DNA from: Crithidia fasciculata
Taxonomy: Eukaryota; Euglenozoa; Kinetoplastea; Trypanosomatida; Trypanosomatidae
Direction: 5' to 3'
Length of the DNA stretch: 64,000 nt
NCBI GenBank assembly: GCA_000331325.2
Contig: CM003426.1
Span: forward strand, 191,001-255,000
Below, piece by piece: positions 38,076 to 47,613 of this stretch; the stretch's first letter is position 1, and the number at the start of each line of letters is the position of its first letter. The translations under genes were made by a program, and so were the position numbers. The notes under the pieces are model-generated. The model had not been told where the DNA came from. It saw nothing but the letters and a program-made list of their open reading frames with translations, and did not search any database.

Positions 38076-38447
38076 ATGAGCGCCTCACGTCGGCCCATCA
38101 CCCCCATCGAGATTCTGCGCAACTGTCGCGGCAAGGAGGTGTCCATTGAGCTGACATACGGCGAGACGGTGAACGGCACCGTCATGCGCACCGACCGGGC
38201 CATGAACATCGTCATTAAGCAGTGCACCCGCACCGGTGCGGATGGGGAGGCATTTTGGAAGTCGCGCGAGTGCTTCGTCCGCGGCGCCAGTGTGAAGAAT
38301 GTGCGCATGACAGACAGCGCGTTGGCGGCACCACCGCTCTCGCGACGACATAAAGGGCCGCCCGGCAACCACGGCGCTGGTCGCGGTCCGCGTGGGCCGA
38401 ATGCGCACCGAGAGAAGGCCCCGGCTGGGGGGAAGCGTCCCTCGTAG
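38076..38447 (+). CDS. LSM4: U6 snRNA-associated Sm-like protein LSm4
   Basis: 123 residues. The Sm fold spans about 7-80: Sm1 has the pattern of VSIELTYGETVNGTV with DRAMNIVI, and Sm2 the pattern ECFVRGASVKNVRM, where LSm4 of other eukaryotes has ECYIRGSTIKYLRI. The DGEAFWKSRE segment also matches LSm4 (DGDKFWRMPE). The C-terminal 40 residues are Gly/Arg/Pro/His-rich, as the LSm4 RG tail is. It would form part of the LSm2-8 ring on U6 snRNA in the nucleus; trypanosomatids are reported to lack a separate LSm1-7 ring. The ATG at 38076 directly precedes the Sm domain, as in the family. Confidence 0.95.
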   Translation: MSASRRPITPIEILRNCRGKEVSIELTYGETVNGTVMRTDRAMNIVIKQCTRTGADGEAFWKSRECFVRGASVKNVRMTDSALAAPPLSRRHKGPPGNHGAGRGPRGPNAHREKAPAGGKRPS

Positions 38448-38876
38448 TGAAGTCTGAGCAGCAGAGGAGGAGGGAGATGAACACGAGATGGTGTCTGTCT
38501 TCCACTCGACTGAGGTGGCAGATGTGTGCTTCAGCCCCGTGGCAAAAGCGCACACTTAGGTGGTTTTGATTCTGCACAATATGCTGGCTGCTGCTGTATG
38601 TGTACTTTATGTGAGCTGTCTAGCTTGCTCTGACGACGGCATCAAGAAAAAGGAGAATTTGCAACAAATATTATATGAAATGGAAAGTTATCGAAATAGA
38701 GAAGCTTAAAGCTTTGAGAAGGCGGTGACGCTAATATTTCTTTATGCACTTCGACTCAGGGTTTTTTTTTTGTTTACTGTGTTTAGGAAAGAGAGCGTTT
38801 TTGTCATCCGGAAGATTGTTTGCATGACGTTACGCCATTGCCATCAATTTTTTAGTATTATTATTGAAAGCTATTC

Positions 38877-38965
38877 TCTTCTTGTGGCTCTTATCTCTCT
38901 CCTATTCTCTGGTTTTCTTGCACCATTCTTCTTTCCCTCTGCGCTGCTCTTACTTCTCATTGCAG
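38877..38965 (+). promoter_or_regulatory. Polypyrimidine tract and AG trans-splice acceptor
   Basis: A pyrimidine-rich tract of about 80 bases ends in CATTGCAG. It is the strongest acceptor-like signal in the spacer before PAN3. Confidence 0.55.
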
Positions 38966-39451
38966 CCTGTTCGATCGACCTTCGCTGCGGAGCCACGAGC
39001 AAGTGTGTTTGTCTGAGTGCGCCTTGTCTTTTTTCTTTTTCTTCTCGTGTGTGACCACGTGCCTCGCACCGGTTCGCCACGATAAATCGCTGCGCTCATC
39101 TTCACACACACCACAGCTACGCCTTATTTTTTTTTTTCGGAAGCCGCACAGCGCAACACAGCAAAAGAACCTATAGCTTTCACGTAGTGTGCACCTCTCT
39201 CACGCAGTTTGTCGCAGCAAAGGAGGAAACGAAGTGTGCCGCTAAAGAAGGCAACGAGGTGAAGCAGCAGAGAGAGGACAGAGGAAGGCAACACCGCCGC
39301 CCTTTCCCTTCTTTGCAACAAAAAAAAAAGGAATTGTCAAGTCTGGACCGCGCTGTAGTGTCTTTGTTTGAAAAGGGGACATAGCCAGCAGAGCTTCCTG
39401 CACCCCACTCACTCACAAACACGCACGCACGGAACGAGAAGCATAAACTCG

Positions 39452-39463
39452 TATATATATATA
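39452..39463. repeat. (TA)6 microsatellite
   Basis: Six TA units within the probable PAN3 5' UTR. Confidence 0.75.
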
Positions 39464-39648
39464 GCGACGAGAAGGAGGGGACGACAAACCAAGGCCGCGC
39501 TGCTCCGGCAACGGGATTTTGGAAACCCCGCCTCTAACTCACAACACTAGCAGTCCTACGCGCGCAGAAATAGACAACGCGTCCGTGCGCGCACACACAA
39601 CTCTTTACGCCAACGGCGCGTTGCAGCTGCTGTGAGTCTCCGTGAAGG

Positions 39649-41094
39649 ATGAACCCCATCACCGGCAGCATTCCCGGCGTGCCGAACGGCAGCCAGATGA
39701 TGTCGCCCACCTTTCCCTCACCGCATAGCATCTACAGCCCGCAGCACCACATGGATGTGTACCGCACGAACGGCAGCGTCTTCATGTCCGCCGACCCCTT
39801 CCCCGCCACCCCCTACACCCCGATCAGTAGCCTCTTCATGTCCCCGTCGGTGCGCAACGCCCTCACGACGCCCCACTCCGTCCGCCCGCGCCGCCCCGTC
39901 ACGCACGTCACGTCGTCGAAGTTCTCGATGTACACCACCATCTACAACCTCGAGGGGGAGCCGAAGCCGAGCGTGATGGTGCCGAAGGTGCGCATGCAGG
40001 TGTACCAGACGGGTGCGCGTTACACCGGCAAGGATATCTTGCTGCGACGCCTTGTGAATGTGCCGGTGAAGGAGGAGGAGTGCGTGGCGGTGAAGGACGC
40101 GCTGCGGCAGTACCGCCACCCGAACCTCGTCCCGCTCACAAACCTGTTCGCCACCGAGGAGTTCGTGATGGGGAGCACCGATGTGATTATGGAGTACCGT
40201 TACATTGCCGGGGCGAAGAGTCTGCAGGAGGCTTTCTTCACCGAGGGCCGCCGCGCGACGGAGGGGCTGCTGTGGTCCTTCACGTGCCAGCTCGTCGGCC
40301 TCCTCCGCTCTTTTCACGAGACGCTAATCCCCCTGCACGGGCTGCACTGGTCCAAGATCATTTACGTAGAGACGACCGGCCGCTTCTTCTTCACCGGGCT
40401 GGGTCTTACCGACCTGCTCGAACCGCGCGGCACGGCTGGGCAGCAGCAGATGCTGATGAAGCAGGACATTCAGGCCCTCGGCTTCATCCTCTTCCAGCTC
40501 GCCTCGCGCAACTTGAATGTGAAGGTGGAGAGCTTCGCGAACAAGCAGCCGCTGCCGGGCTTCTCGCAGAGCTTTTGGGAGCTGATCAAGACCTGCCTCG
40601 AGGGCCACGCTGACTCGGCTCAGCTGTGTCACGCGCTGGGCGAGCGCATGTCGATGGAGGTGGGCCACCAGGAAGGCCACACGGACTACTTGATGGCTCA
40701 GTGCCAGAAGGAGCGCCACAACGGCCGCCTCATGCGTCTGCTCATCAAGCTTAGCTTCGCGCTCGAGTCGCCGACCGAGGTGCACGAGTACACCTCTGAG
40801 AACCAGCGCTACGCCCTCCGCCTCTTCAACCAGTTTCTGTTCAACCAAGTCGACGAGCAGAACCGCGTGAATGTGGACTGGGGCCACGTGTACCACTGCC
40901 TGAACAAGCTCGACGTCGGCTCTGACGAGACGATCCAGCTGATTGGCACGGATAGCAGCAACACGGTGCTCGTCGTGAGCTACGCCGACCTGCACGCGAT
41001 GCTCGATAGCGTGTTTGACCGCGTGCAGCAGGTGGCGCAGATGACGAACGACATGGACCAGCAGGGGTATACCATGTCCCCTGGCAGCATCTGA
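39649..41094 (+). CDS. PAN3: PAN3, regulatory subunit of the PAN2-PAN3 deadenylase
   Basis: 481 residues. The pseudokinase domain (about 110-350) lacks the catalytic HRD and DFG sequences, as in other PAN3 proteins; the segment HGLHWSKIIYV lies where the catalytic loop would be. A coiled-coil linker (about 350-370) leads to the C-terminal knob domain, with the highly conserved pattern YALRLFNQFLFNQVDEQ, HCLNKLDVGSDE and VLVVSYADL. PAN3 dimerises and recruits the PAN2 nuclease to poly(A) tails in the cytoplasm. The 100-residue N-terminus is Pro/Ser/Met-rich and has no CCCH zinc finger, unlike fungal and long human forms. The ATG at 39649 opens this N-terminus. Confidence 0.95.
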   Translation: MNPITGSIPGVPNGSQMMSPTFPSPHSIYSPQHHMDVYRTNGSVFMSADPFPATPYTPISSLFMSPSVRNALTTPHSVRPRRPVTHVTSSKFSMYTTIYNLEGEPKPSVMVPKVRMQVYQTGARYTGKDILLRRLVNVPVKEEECVAVKDALRQYRHPNLVPLTNLFATEEFVMGSTDVIMEYRYIAGAKSLQEAFFTEGRRATEGLLWSFTCQLVGLLRSFHETLIPLHGLHWSKIIYVETTGRFFFTGLGLTDLLEPRGTAGQQQMLMKQDIQALGFILFQLASRNLNVKVESFANKQPLPGFSQSFWELIKTCLEGHADSAQLCHALGERMSMEVGHQEGHTDYLMAQCQKERHNGRLMRLLIKLSFALESPTEVHEYTSENQRYALRLFNQFLFNQVDEQNRVNVDWGHVYHCLNKLDVGSDETIQLIGTDSSNTVLVVSYADLHAMLDSVFDRVQQVAQMTNDMDQQGYTMSPGSI

Positions 41095-42851
41095 AGAGCG
41101 AAAAAAGAAAATAGCAGGAGGAGTGGCCCGGAGAGGTCGCGGACACGGGAATAGCTTCGATGAAAAAAAAAAAAAAGGAAGGACACAACTCCCTTATGAA
41201 AGGTGCGGTGCACCTCCACTACGACAGGAAGGCACCGCTGAGAGACGGTGAAGAAACTGGAAATGAAACGCCGCCCTTGATTATGGCCGCAACGCCTTTT
41301 TCCGCAGTGATCGTCTCGTTTCTTTCTTTCTTTACTTTCTAACGCTTCAACGCTGTTCTTTCTTTGGTCTCTTGTCAAGTCGTGAAAGCTTTTTCCCTCT
41401 TTGTTTGCCATCCCGCGTGTGTTAGGTCGTGCGGCGCTTCAGCGATCTTCTGCTTCTGTTTGTGTTTGTTTGTGTATTTGTCTTCTCCGGTGATTTATGC
41501 TTCCGCTCTATTTTGTTTTTTTTTCTCTATTTCCATTCTTTTTTTTTTGTGTGTTTGTTGTTTATGCTCGCTGTCATCGGGTCTACTGGGTGTGTAAAAG
41601 TGTGCTGCTCTTCTTCCGAAACAAAAGAAAGGAAAACACATAAGATGGAGCGGTGCTGCGACTCTCTGTCTCTCTCTCTCTCTCCTGATCGGCTTCTCGC
41701 ACGGTGCATCTGTAAATTGTAGTTGTGGTGGGACATGTGGTTGGGAGAAGGAGCAGAGGAGAGAGAGAGAGGGAAGCACTGTTCGTGATTCTTTTTCTTT
41801 TTCTTTTTACACTCGACGGAAAGGCAAGGCTGCGAATGATGCCGATCATCGCTGCTTTTTCTCCTCTATCGTGTGTTGTTGTGTGTGCGCGTGTTGCCGC
41901 CCTTCGCAACTATTTCCGTTCCTCTTGTCTCTCAAGAAATTTTTTTTCATCAAATGCATGTCACGCGTGTGCAGCACACAACGGACGAGGGTTAAGTGTC
42001 GCACGTGCAGCATTTTGAGAGAAAAGACACATCGCAAAGCACGGCGAGGCGAATGAATGAGAGGAAGAGAGGGAGGGTGAGCACGTGCATGCACTGGTGT
42101 GGCTTTTCAATTTCATAAAAGTGCGGTTTCGAAGGGAAATGGACCTTTCACGTACGGAGGCGAGTGACTGGTCGTTGTCTGTGTGCGTGCGTGCGTGCGA
42201 GCTGACGTGCATCCGGTGCATAGACAGCGCTCGCAGCTAAACTTTTTCTGTTTAGGCTAACGCGTTTCTCGCACCCGCGACACGACACAGAGCTGAGGAG
42301 CAGCCGAAGGATCAGCGTGGTGCGCGTCAAGATCGCTTACGCATCGGTGTTGCTGTACACACGGGTTCCCACAGACACTCAGACACGCATGCACCCGCAC
42401 TTCCACACCCAGCAGCTTGAAGGAGAGCGAGAGAGAAAGAGTGAGAGACTGTGGTGTTCGTTGGACGTTGTCACAGTGCTTGGTGCCGCTGCCTTGCACG
42501 AATTGCTTTTTTCCGTGTTTTCTTTCCTCCTCCTGTGAAGGCGACCCGCATCTTTTCTCTCTTGTTTGTATTACTTGTTTCGTTCATGGCGGCCAAAGTG
42601 GCAATGAGTTTTTCTTTTACTTTTTACTTTTGTTTGTTGTTTGTAAAGTGAAGTAGAAAAGACGCGTGTCTTTCTCTCTTGTGGACTCTCTCTGTTTCTT
42701 GCCGCCGTTCTGGTGAATGTTCTATTCTTTTTTTTTTTATCTGAGAGTCTCTTTGACTCTTCTTCTCTGTTTGCGCTTAGAACGAATTTCTAACAACAAC
42801 AACAAGCACATATTTGAACAAAAAACCAGCCAACATCGGAGAAGGGAGTCC
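41095..42851. other. Long spacer after PAN3
   Basis: About 1.75 kb, T-rich with CT and GA microsatellites (for example CT around 41669-41684 and GA near 41759-41771). Multiple pyrimidine tracts occur; the last, 42720-42775, ends in GCTTAG (AG at 42779-42780). I see no convincing gene before 42852. Confidence 0.6.
42720..42780 (+). promoter_or_regulatory. Polypyrimidine tract and AG acceptor before a small ORF
   Basis: A T-run and CT-rich sequence end in GCGCTTAG, AG at 42779-42780, 71 bases before the ATG of the small ORF at 42852. Confidence 0.5.
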
Positions 42852-43148
42852 ATGGCAGATGCGCGTCTTCTTGACCGTCGCGGAGGGAATCAGAGAGAGG
42901 CCGAGCAGCGGAAAAGAGCAAAGCAGGGGAAAAGACGCATGCTGCTTCTCACCTTCCTGCGTGTTCTCTTCCTGGTTCGGCTGACGACTCCCAGAAGTCA
43001 TTGCACTATACAGACCGCTTTTCCTGTTTTGAAGGGGAAAAAAAGGTGGTGCTGTGAACTTCCTTTTATGCGGTGTTGTTGCTGTCCTTCGCCGTGTGTA
43101 CCGCAGCTACGCTTGCAAGTGTCGAACACAGACGTACACGTGCTATGA
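42852..43148 (+). CDS. Doubtful small ORF with a 4F5/SERF-like N-terminal motif
   Basis: 98 residues. The N-terminal third, MADARLLDRRGGNQREAEQR and the following Lys/Arg-rich residues, resembles the start of 4F5/SERF proteins (R-GNQRE then Lys/Arg-rich helix), and the ATG sits 71 bases after a good splice acceptor. After residue 30 the sequence turns hydrophobic and Cys-rich and no longer looks like that family, so this may be chance, a degraded gene, or a gene with a sequence error. Codon use here is less GC-biased than in the neighbours. I would not annotate it without transcript evidence. Confidence 0.3.
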   Translation: MADARLLDRRGGNQREAEQRKRAKQGKRRMLLLTFLRVLFLVRLTTPRSHCTIQTAFPVLKGKKRWCCELPFMRCCCCPSPCVPQLRLQVSNTDVHVL

Positions 43149-43536
43149 GAGGTGCCCGAGGAGGTGAAAGTTGCGCTGCTTGCATCATTTTCCTTTCTTT
43201 ATGTTGGTGTGATCTCCGGCATCCGCAGCCTCCTGTCTGTCTCCACTTTCCACGAGCCACTCATTTTCCACTCTTTTTCTTTTTTATTCTCTTCCCCCTT
43301 CTTGTTCTGCAATTGCGTCAACGGCTTGCGACGTCACTATCCTCTTCGTTTTATTCGTTTTTATTATTATTATTCATTGCTGCTGAAGCCGTACTAGACG
43401 CATCTCCTGCACTGGAAGGTACCAACACAATCAAATTATTTTCACTACCCGTCGGCACTCTCCCATACAGCCGCAGCGGTAACGCACTGAATTAGAGAGT
43501 AAACATTTGAACGCGCTTAGCTCGCCGACTACAACC
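43149..43536. other. Spacer before DNAAF1
   Basis: About 390 bases with a pyrimidine tract at 43251-43312 and further T-rich sequence; the acceptor for DNAAF1 is not clear. Confidence 0.5.
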
Positions 43537-45366
43537 ATGGCGGAGATGACCAAGGAGGTGATTGTGGCCTCCTGCAAAGCCAACGGAGGCTACGCCGCCC
43601 CCCGCCTCAACGATCAACTCTTCCTCCACTGCAAGGGTTTCACCGCTATCAAAAACCTCGAGCCCTACCGCGAGGCGAAGGTGCTGTGGCTGGAGCAAAA
43701 CGCCCTCTCTGACCTGAGCGGGTTGGAGCAGCAGGGCTCGTCGCTGGTCTCTCTCTTCCTCCAGAACAACTTTATCCGCTCGCTGACATCGCTGACGGCC
43801 ACGCTGACGGGGCTGCGTGTGCTGAACGTGTCGCACAACTACCTCACCTCTCTCCGCGGCCTCGCCGCCGCCTGCCCCTCCCTCGAAACGCTGCAGGCGT
43901 CGCACAACCAACTCACCTCGCTGGAGGTGTGCGAGGAGCTCTGGCAGCTCGCGGACACGTTGACGAGCGTCGATCTTTCGTTTAACCGCATCGAGACGAG
44001 TCGCGCACCGAAGGAGTCGGCAGCGGCGACACCGGCCACACCGGCGTCCCCCGCCACACCCGCACCAATGATCACTGCTGCTGCTGCCGTTGACGATGAT
44101 GACATTTGCGTTATCGACCCTGCCGATGGCAGCCGCCTTACCGATGCGATTTCCCCTTTTCACACCAACGTGGTGGCGAAGGCGGCGACGGCTGCTGCTG
44201 TGATGCCTGTTGTCCCCAAAGGCGGCGAGGATGCCCTCGCCCTCGTCCGCTTCTTCCAGCGCCTCCCTCTGGTGAGTGTCATCTACATGCAGGGCAACGG
44301 CCTCTCGCACCGCCTCCGCAGCTACCGCCGCAACATGATTCTCCACCTCAGCGCCCTCACCTACCTGGACGAGCGACCCGTCTTCCCAGAGGAGCGCCGC
44401 GTCGTGGAGGCGTGGGGCCGTGGCGGCGAGGACGCCGAAGCCGCAGAGCGGGCGGCGATTCGCGAGGAGAAGCGGGCCCACCTGACGCAGTGCGTGAAGG
44501 TGTTGACGGAGCAGCGGGACGGGCAGCGGGAGATGCGCGATCGCCTCACGCAGCAGCTGGAGCGGCGCCGGGCACAGGAGCTGGAGGAGCTGACGCAGCG
44601 GCGCCGCAAGGACCGTGACGATCGCGCCGCCGTCGAAGCGGCCGAGCAGGTTGCACGGGAGGCGGAGGAGCGCGCTGAGCAGGACGCGTGGTGGGACGTG
44701 GAGGACCTTTTCCGAACCGCCCACGCCGGGCTCGCCGCACACGAAGCAGCACATCGCCACGCCTACGAGCAGCACATCGCTGTCGTGGATGCCACCGAAG
44801 AGGCGGCGGCGCACTCTCAGGCGGATGTGTCGGAGGTGAACGCGGTGGCCGCAGTGAAGGTGCTGGAGGATGCCGGCACTGCTGCGTCCTGCGCCGCCGT
44901 CTTCTCCTCTCGCCGTGGCAGTGGCGGGTCTGACACGATCAGCACCGCTGCCATCGTGGCCAACACCGCAGCAGCGCCGTCCTCCGCACTGGCCGAGCTG
45001 TTGCAATCCGACGATGAAATTCTGCGCGAGATGGAGTCAGAGATCGACCACGTCCTCTATGACATCGGTGCGGCTGCTGCGGCAAAGACGACGGCACCTG
45101 CTGTGTCACAGTCCCATGTCGACCCCTCTACTCTGACTACCGGCGATGCGGCCTCGTCGTCGGCACCGCTTTACTCGCGCCAGCAGGTGACGGACCGCAC
45201 GACGCTGCGGCAGGAGCGTAATGTGCACTCCGCCGTCGGCCACGTCGCAAATCAGCTGCGGGCCCAGCCGGGACGCCGTGGCTCGGCGGCGCAGCGGGAG
45301 AGTGTGTGGCAGCGCTTTGAGCAGTGGGAGGCGCGTCGTGCCTCTCTGCCAACGAATTCGCAATAA
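43537..45366 (+). CDS. DNAAF1: DNAAF1/LRRC50 (ODA7) axonemal dynein assembly factor
   Basis: 609 residues. The N-terminus (MAEMTKEVIVASCKANGGY then LNDQLFLHCKGF) matches the DNAAF1 start, followed by about five leucine-rich repeats (about 33-150: VLWLEQNAL, LFLQNNFI, LNVSHNYL, LQASHNQL, VDLSFNRI). The LRR cap has the family signature HLSALTYLDERPVFP-x-ER-x-x-x-EAWGRGG. Between the last repeat and the cap, a 75-residue Ala/Pro/Thr-rich insert (about 157-230) is not seen in the human protein. A charged Glu/Arg/Gln coiled coil and a disordered Ala-rich tail follow. DNAAF1 pre-assembles outer and inner dynein arms in the cytoplasm for the flagellum. The ATG at 43537 is chosen from the family N-terminus. 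Confidence 0.95.
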   Translation: MAEMTKEVIVASCKANGGYAAPRLNDQLFLHCKGFTAIKNLEPYREAKVLWLEQNALSDLSGLEQQGSSLVSLFLQNNFIRSLTSLTATLTGLRVLNVSHNYLTSLRGLAAACPSLETLQASHNQLTSLEVCEELWQLADTLTSVDLSFNRIETSRAPKESAAATPATPASPATPAPMITAAAAVDDDDICVIDPADGSRLTDAISPFHTNVVAKAATAAAVMPVVPKGGEDALALVRFFQRLPLVSVIYMQGNGLSHRLRSYRRNMILHLSALTYLDERPVFPEERRVVEAWGRGGEDAEAAERAAIREEKRAHLTQCVKVLTEQRDGQREMRDRLTQQLERRRAQELEELTQRRRKDRDDRAAVEAAEQVAREAEERAEQDAWWDVEDLFRTAHAGLAAHEAAHRHAYEQHIAVVDATEEAAAHSQADVSEVNAVAAVKVLEDAGTAASCAAVFSSRRGSGGSDTISTAAIVANTAAAPSSALAELLQSDDEILREMESEIDHVLYDIGAAAAAKTTAPAVSQSHVDPSTLTTGDAASSSAPLYSRQQVTDRTTLRQERNVHSAVGHVANQLRAQPGRRGSAAQRESVWQRFEQWEARRASLPTNSQ

Positions 45367-45735
45367 GACTGTGTGTGTGTGGCACACATGGTTGCTGCCC
45401 TTTTGTGTGGTCGTGGCTCTTCTGGTTTTTGTGCTGATACTTTTATTGGTGGTGGTTTTTTTTTTGTTTCTTTAATGGAGTCTCTGTGACCGTCACTCCA
45501 TCGGGTTCTTTTCCCCTTTGGAGGTATTCTTTTGCTACCTGTCCTCTATTCTCCACACCTAGGTGTATACTATCAATATTTCCTGCATGTACATACAACT
45601 GCGCACAGGTGGCTCGGGACCACCGTAGAGTTTGTGAGCTGCTTCTTTTTTTTTTTCTTCTCTTTGTTTTATGTACAGACGGAGTCAAATGAAGGCGTGC
45701 CCTGCATCGCACTGATTCCCCTTTTCAATAGAGTA

Positions 45736-45755
45736 TGTGTGTGTGTGTGTGTGTG
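45736..45755. repeat. (TG)10 microsatellite
   Basis: Ten TG units in the presumed DNAAF1 3' UTR region. Confidence 0.85.
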
Positions 45756-46123
45756 CGCCTCTGTGCGGAGTGGGATTGATGTTAGAGTCAACGATCGGTG
45801 CGACACGGCAAGGCCGGACTCGCCTCTCTACATGTGCTTCTTTCAAAAATTTCCTTTTCCTGTTATACACACACTCACATTGCTTCAGGTGAGGGCGTCT
45901 TTTACTTGCGTTTCCTGTTCTTTTGTGCTTGCTGTTGTCTCCTTTCAAACTGAAGCATTTTTTAACTCTTTCTGCGTTTTAACAATAACAGAGCTGTGTG
46001 AGCAAAGATGTTAGTGCTCGCTGAGCTGAGTCGCGATGGAGGGACGAATTGAGCATCCAATGCGGCGCTTGGATGAGTGCGTTCGTGTAGCAGGTTTTGT
46101 CAGTAACCGCTCCTGCTTTCCGG

Positions 46124-46155
46124 GGAAGCATTTCACTTACTGTGGAAATGCTTCC
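46124..46155. repeat. Perfect 11-bp inverted repeat (hairpin)
   Basis: GGAAGCATTTC at 46124-46134 pairs perfectly with GAAATGCTTCC at 46145-46155 across a ten-base loop, followed by five T. In RNA this would be a stable stem-loop in the presumed 3' UTR of DNAAF1 or 5' flank of the next gene. Confidence 0.75.
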
Positions 46156-46512
46156 TTTTTACGCGCACTGCTCGGTGACTTGCAGCGTCTTCGTTAAGGT
46201 TGCCACCGCTTCTTGAAAAGGACGTTGTCGGGCAATGTACGCAGCAGATTCTCTTTCTGTTTGTAAGTGCATCTCTTCCCTCATCTCTATTCTTTTCTTT
46301 TGCGTCCCTACGTTCAAGCACGAGACAGACGCACTGAGCGTGTGCGTTGTGGTGATGCCAGTGCAACACGCTCAAAAAAGAGTTCATCGTCGACTGATAA
46401 TCTAACAAACAATTGAAAAGAATCATGTACCTTTGAGCTGTCTCAAGCATTCTTCATCTCTTTACAGACATCGGGCTTCAGTACGTATTCTGCATTCTTG
46501 AATCTGCTCGCC

Positions 46513-47613
46513 ATGCGTCGCCAGGCAGAGAAGACCGCCGCACGGGTGCTGCATCGTGTTTGCCCACTCCCATCTTTCCCCTTTCAAGAAGCAACCGCGG
46601 TCGTGACTTCCCTCAGTGTTCCTGTGAAGGATGCGCCGCCGCTCTCCACTCTCTGCTCCGACTCCCTCGTCGGCTTCAGCGCTGAACATGGTGCTGCCTT
46701 TTACCGTGCCGCTCAGAAACGGCACCCGCGCCACCAACTGCCCTTCGTGCTGTCTCGTGTCGCCGCCTCGCGCGCCATTGCGTCTTTGCCACAAAAGCAG
46801 GCGGTGAGCACGCCGCTGGTGTTCACCGGAGATCGAGTAAGCGCTTCCAGCCTCTACGGGTGTGAGCTGAGCCTCTCCCACGAAGATGCAATGGCTGCTG
46901 CGCTGGCGTGGCAAAGCATGGACCAGCCGGTGTCGCCTCTTGCCTCGGCCACCGCCGCAACTGGCAAGAGCACAGCGGCTTCAAAGCCCGCGTCTTCCAG
47001 CAAGCGTTTCTGCGCTGTGGATGTCTGTCCGGTGTCAGAGGTGCACCGCGTGCGGCAACGCTTCCCGCGACTGCGCGAGCGATGGCTCCCCCAGTGTGTT
47101 GCGGACGCCTCGTGTGACGCGGTGCACGCAGCACTGACCGCAATTGAAGCAGCAGCGATGCCGTCAGACGGCAGTATGGCGGCGCAAAGCGCTTCAACTG
47201 AGACTTTGTCTCGCAGTCTCAGCCGTCCATCACGCCGACGCGTGCCGTGGTGGCGACAGCTCTCCCCCTCGTGCAGCAGTGAGACGGACGCATACGCGTC
47301 TGTGGTGCTGGCCCAACACTGGGGTGCTCGGGAGTGTGCCGTTAAGCTGCTAGGTGTGTCAGACCGCATCTTTCCTTATGCCACCCTTCAGCGCGATGCC
47401 GATGGACTTGTTGACGACGTGGCGCTGCCCTTCACCACCGCGTTCATGACGCCGCGCGCACTTTACAAAGGAGTCGTGACCGGTGCAGAGAAGACGGCGT
47501 GGCTCCAGGCGGGTCGGGTGCCTGTTGTGTACCTCTACACGTGGCTAGAGTGGTGTCCCACAAGCGAGGGCGTTGCTGATTTGCCGCACGTGGTGGTCGC
47601 GGCGTGCTGCTGA
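46513..47613 (+). CDS. 4'-phosphopantetheinyl transferase (Sfp/AcpS superfamily)
   Basis: 366 residues, longer than typical members. The three superfamily motifs occur in Sfp order: LSLSH with His123, then AVDV with the metal-binding Asp170, then W270-x2-R273-E274-x3-K278 (HWGARECAVKLLG), the W-x-x-K-E-x-x-x-K signature with Arg for the first Lys. These bind Mg and CoA, and the enzyme transfers 4'-phosphopantetheine to a carrier protein Ser. The first 20 residues (MRRQAEKTAARVLHRV) are basic and amphipathic, as for a mitochondrial presequence, so mitochondrial acyl carrier protein is a likely substrate. Ala/Ser-rich inserts lie at about 138-162 and 215-245. The segment PVSEVHRVRQRFPRL also echoes AcpS. 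The ATG at 46513 follows an acceptor at 46466-46467. Confidence 0.85.
   Translation: MRRQAEKTAARVLHRVCPLPSFPFQEATAVVTSLSVPVKDAPPLSTLCSDSLVGFSAEHGAAFYRAAQKRHPRHQLPFVLSRVAASRAIASLPQKQAVSTPLVFTGDRVSASSLYGCELSLSHEDAMAAALAWQSMDQPVSPLASATAATGKSTAASKPASSSKRFCAVDVCPVSEVHRVRQRFPRLRERWLPQCVADASCDAVHAALTAIEAAAMPSDGSMAAQSASTETLSRSLSRPSRRRVPWWRQLSPSCSSETDAYASVVLAQHWGARECAVKLLGVSDRIFPYATLQRDADGLVDDVALPFTTAFMTPRALYKGVVTGAEKTAWLQAGRVPVVYLYTWLEWCPTSEGVADLPHVVVAACC

Larger units (their letters stand above)
38448..39648. other. Spacer, LSm4 to PAN3 gene
   Basis: About 1.2 kb. A long pyrimidine tract at 38877-38960 ends in TTGCAG (AG at 38964-38965), which would give the PAN3 mRNA a 5' UTR of about 680 bases. 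A (TA)6 repeat lies at 39452-39463. Confidence 0.6.
45367..46512. other. Spacer, DNAAF1 to phosphopantetheinyl transferase gene
   Basis: About 1.15 kb. It holds a (TG)10 repeat at 45736-45755, an 11-bp perfect hairpin at 46124-46155 followed by T5, and a pyrimidine-rich stretch at 46451-46464 with AG at 46466-46467, the likely acceptor for the next gene. Confidence 0.65.

Noticed and set aside
42852-42960. An intron or a second exon joining the small 4F5-like start to downstream sequence
   Set aside because: Cis-introns are extremely rare in trypanosomatids and no other frame downstream continues a 4F5-like sequence.
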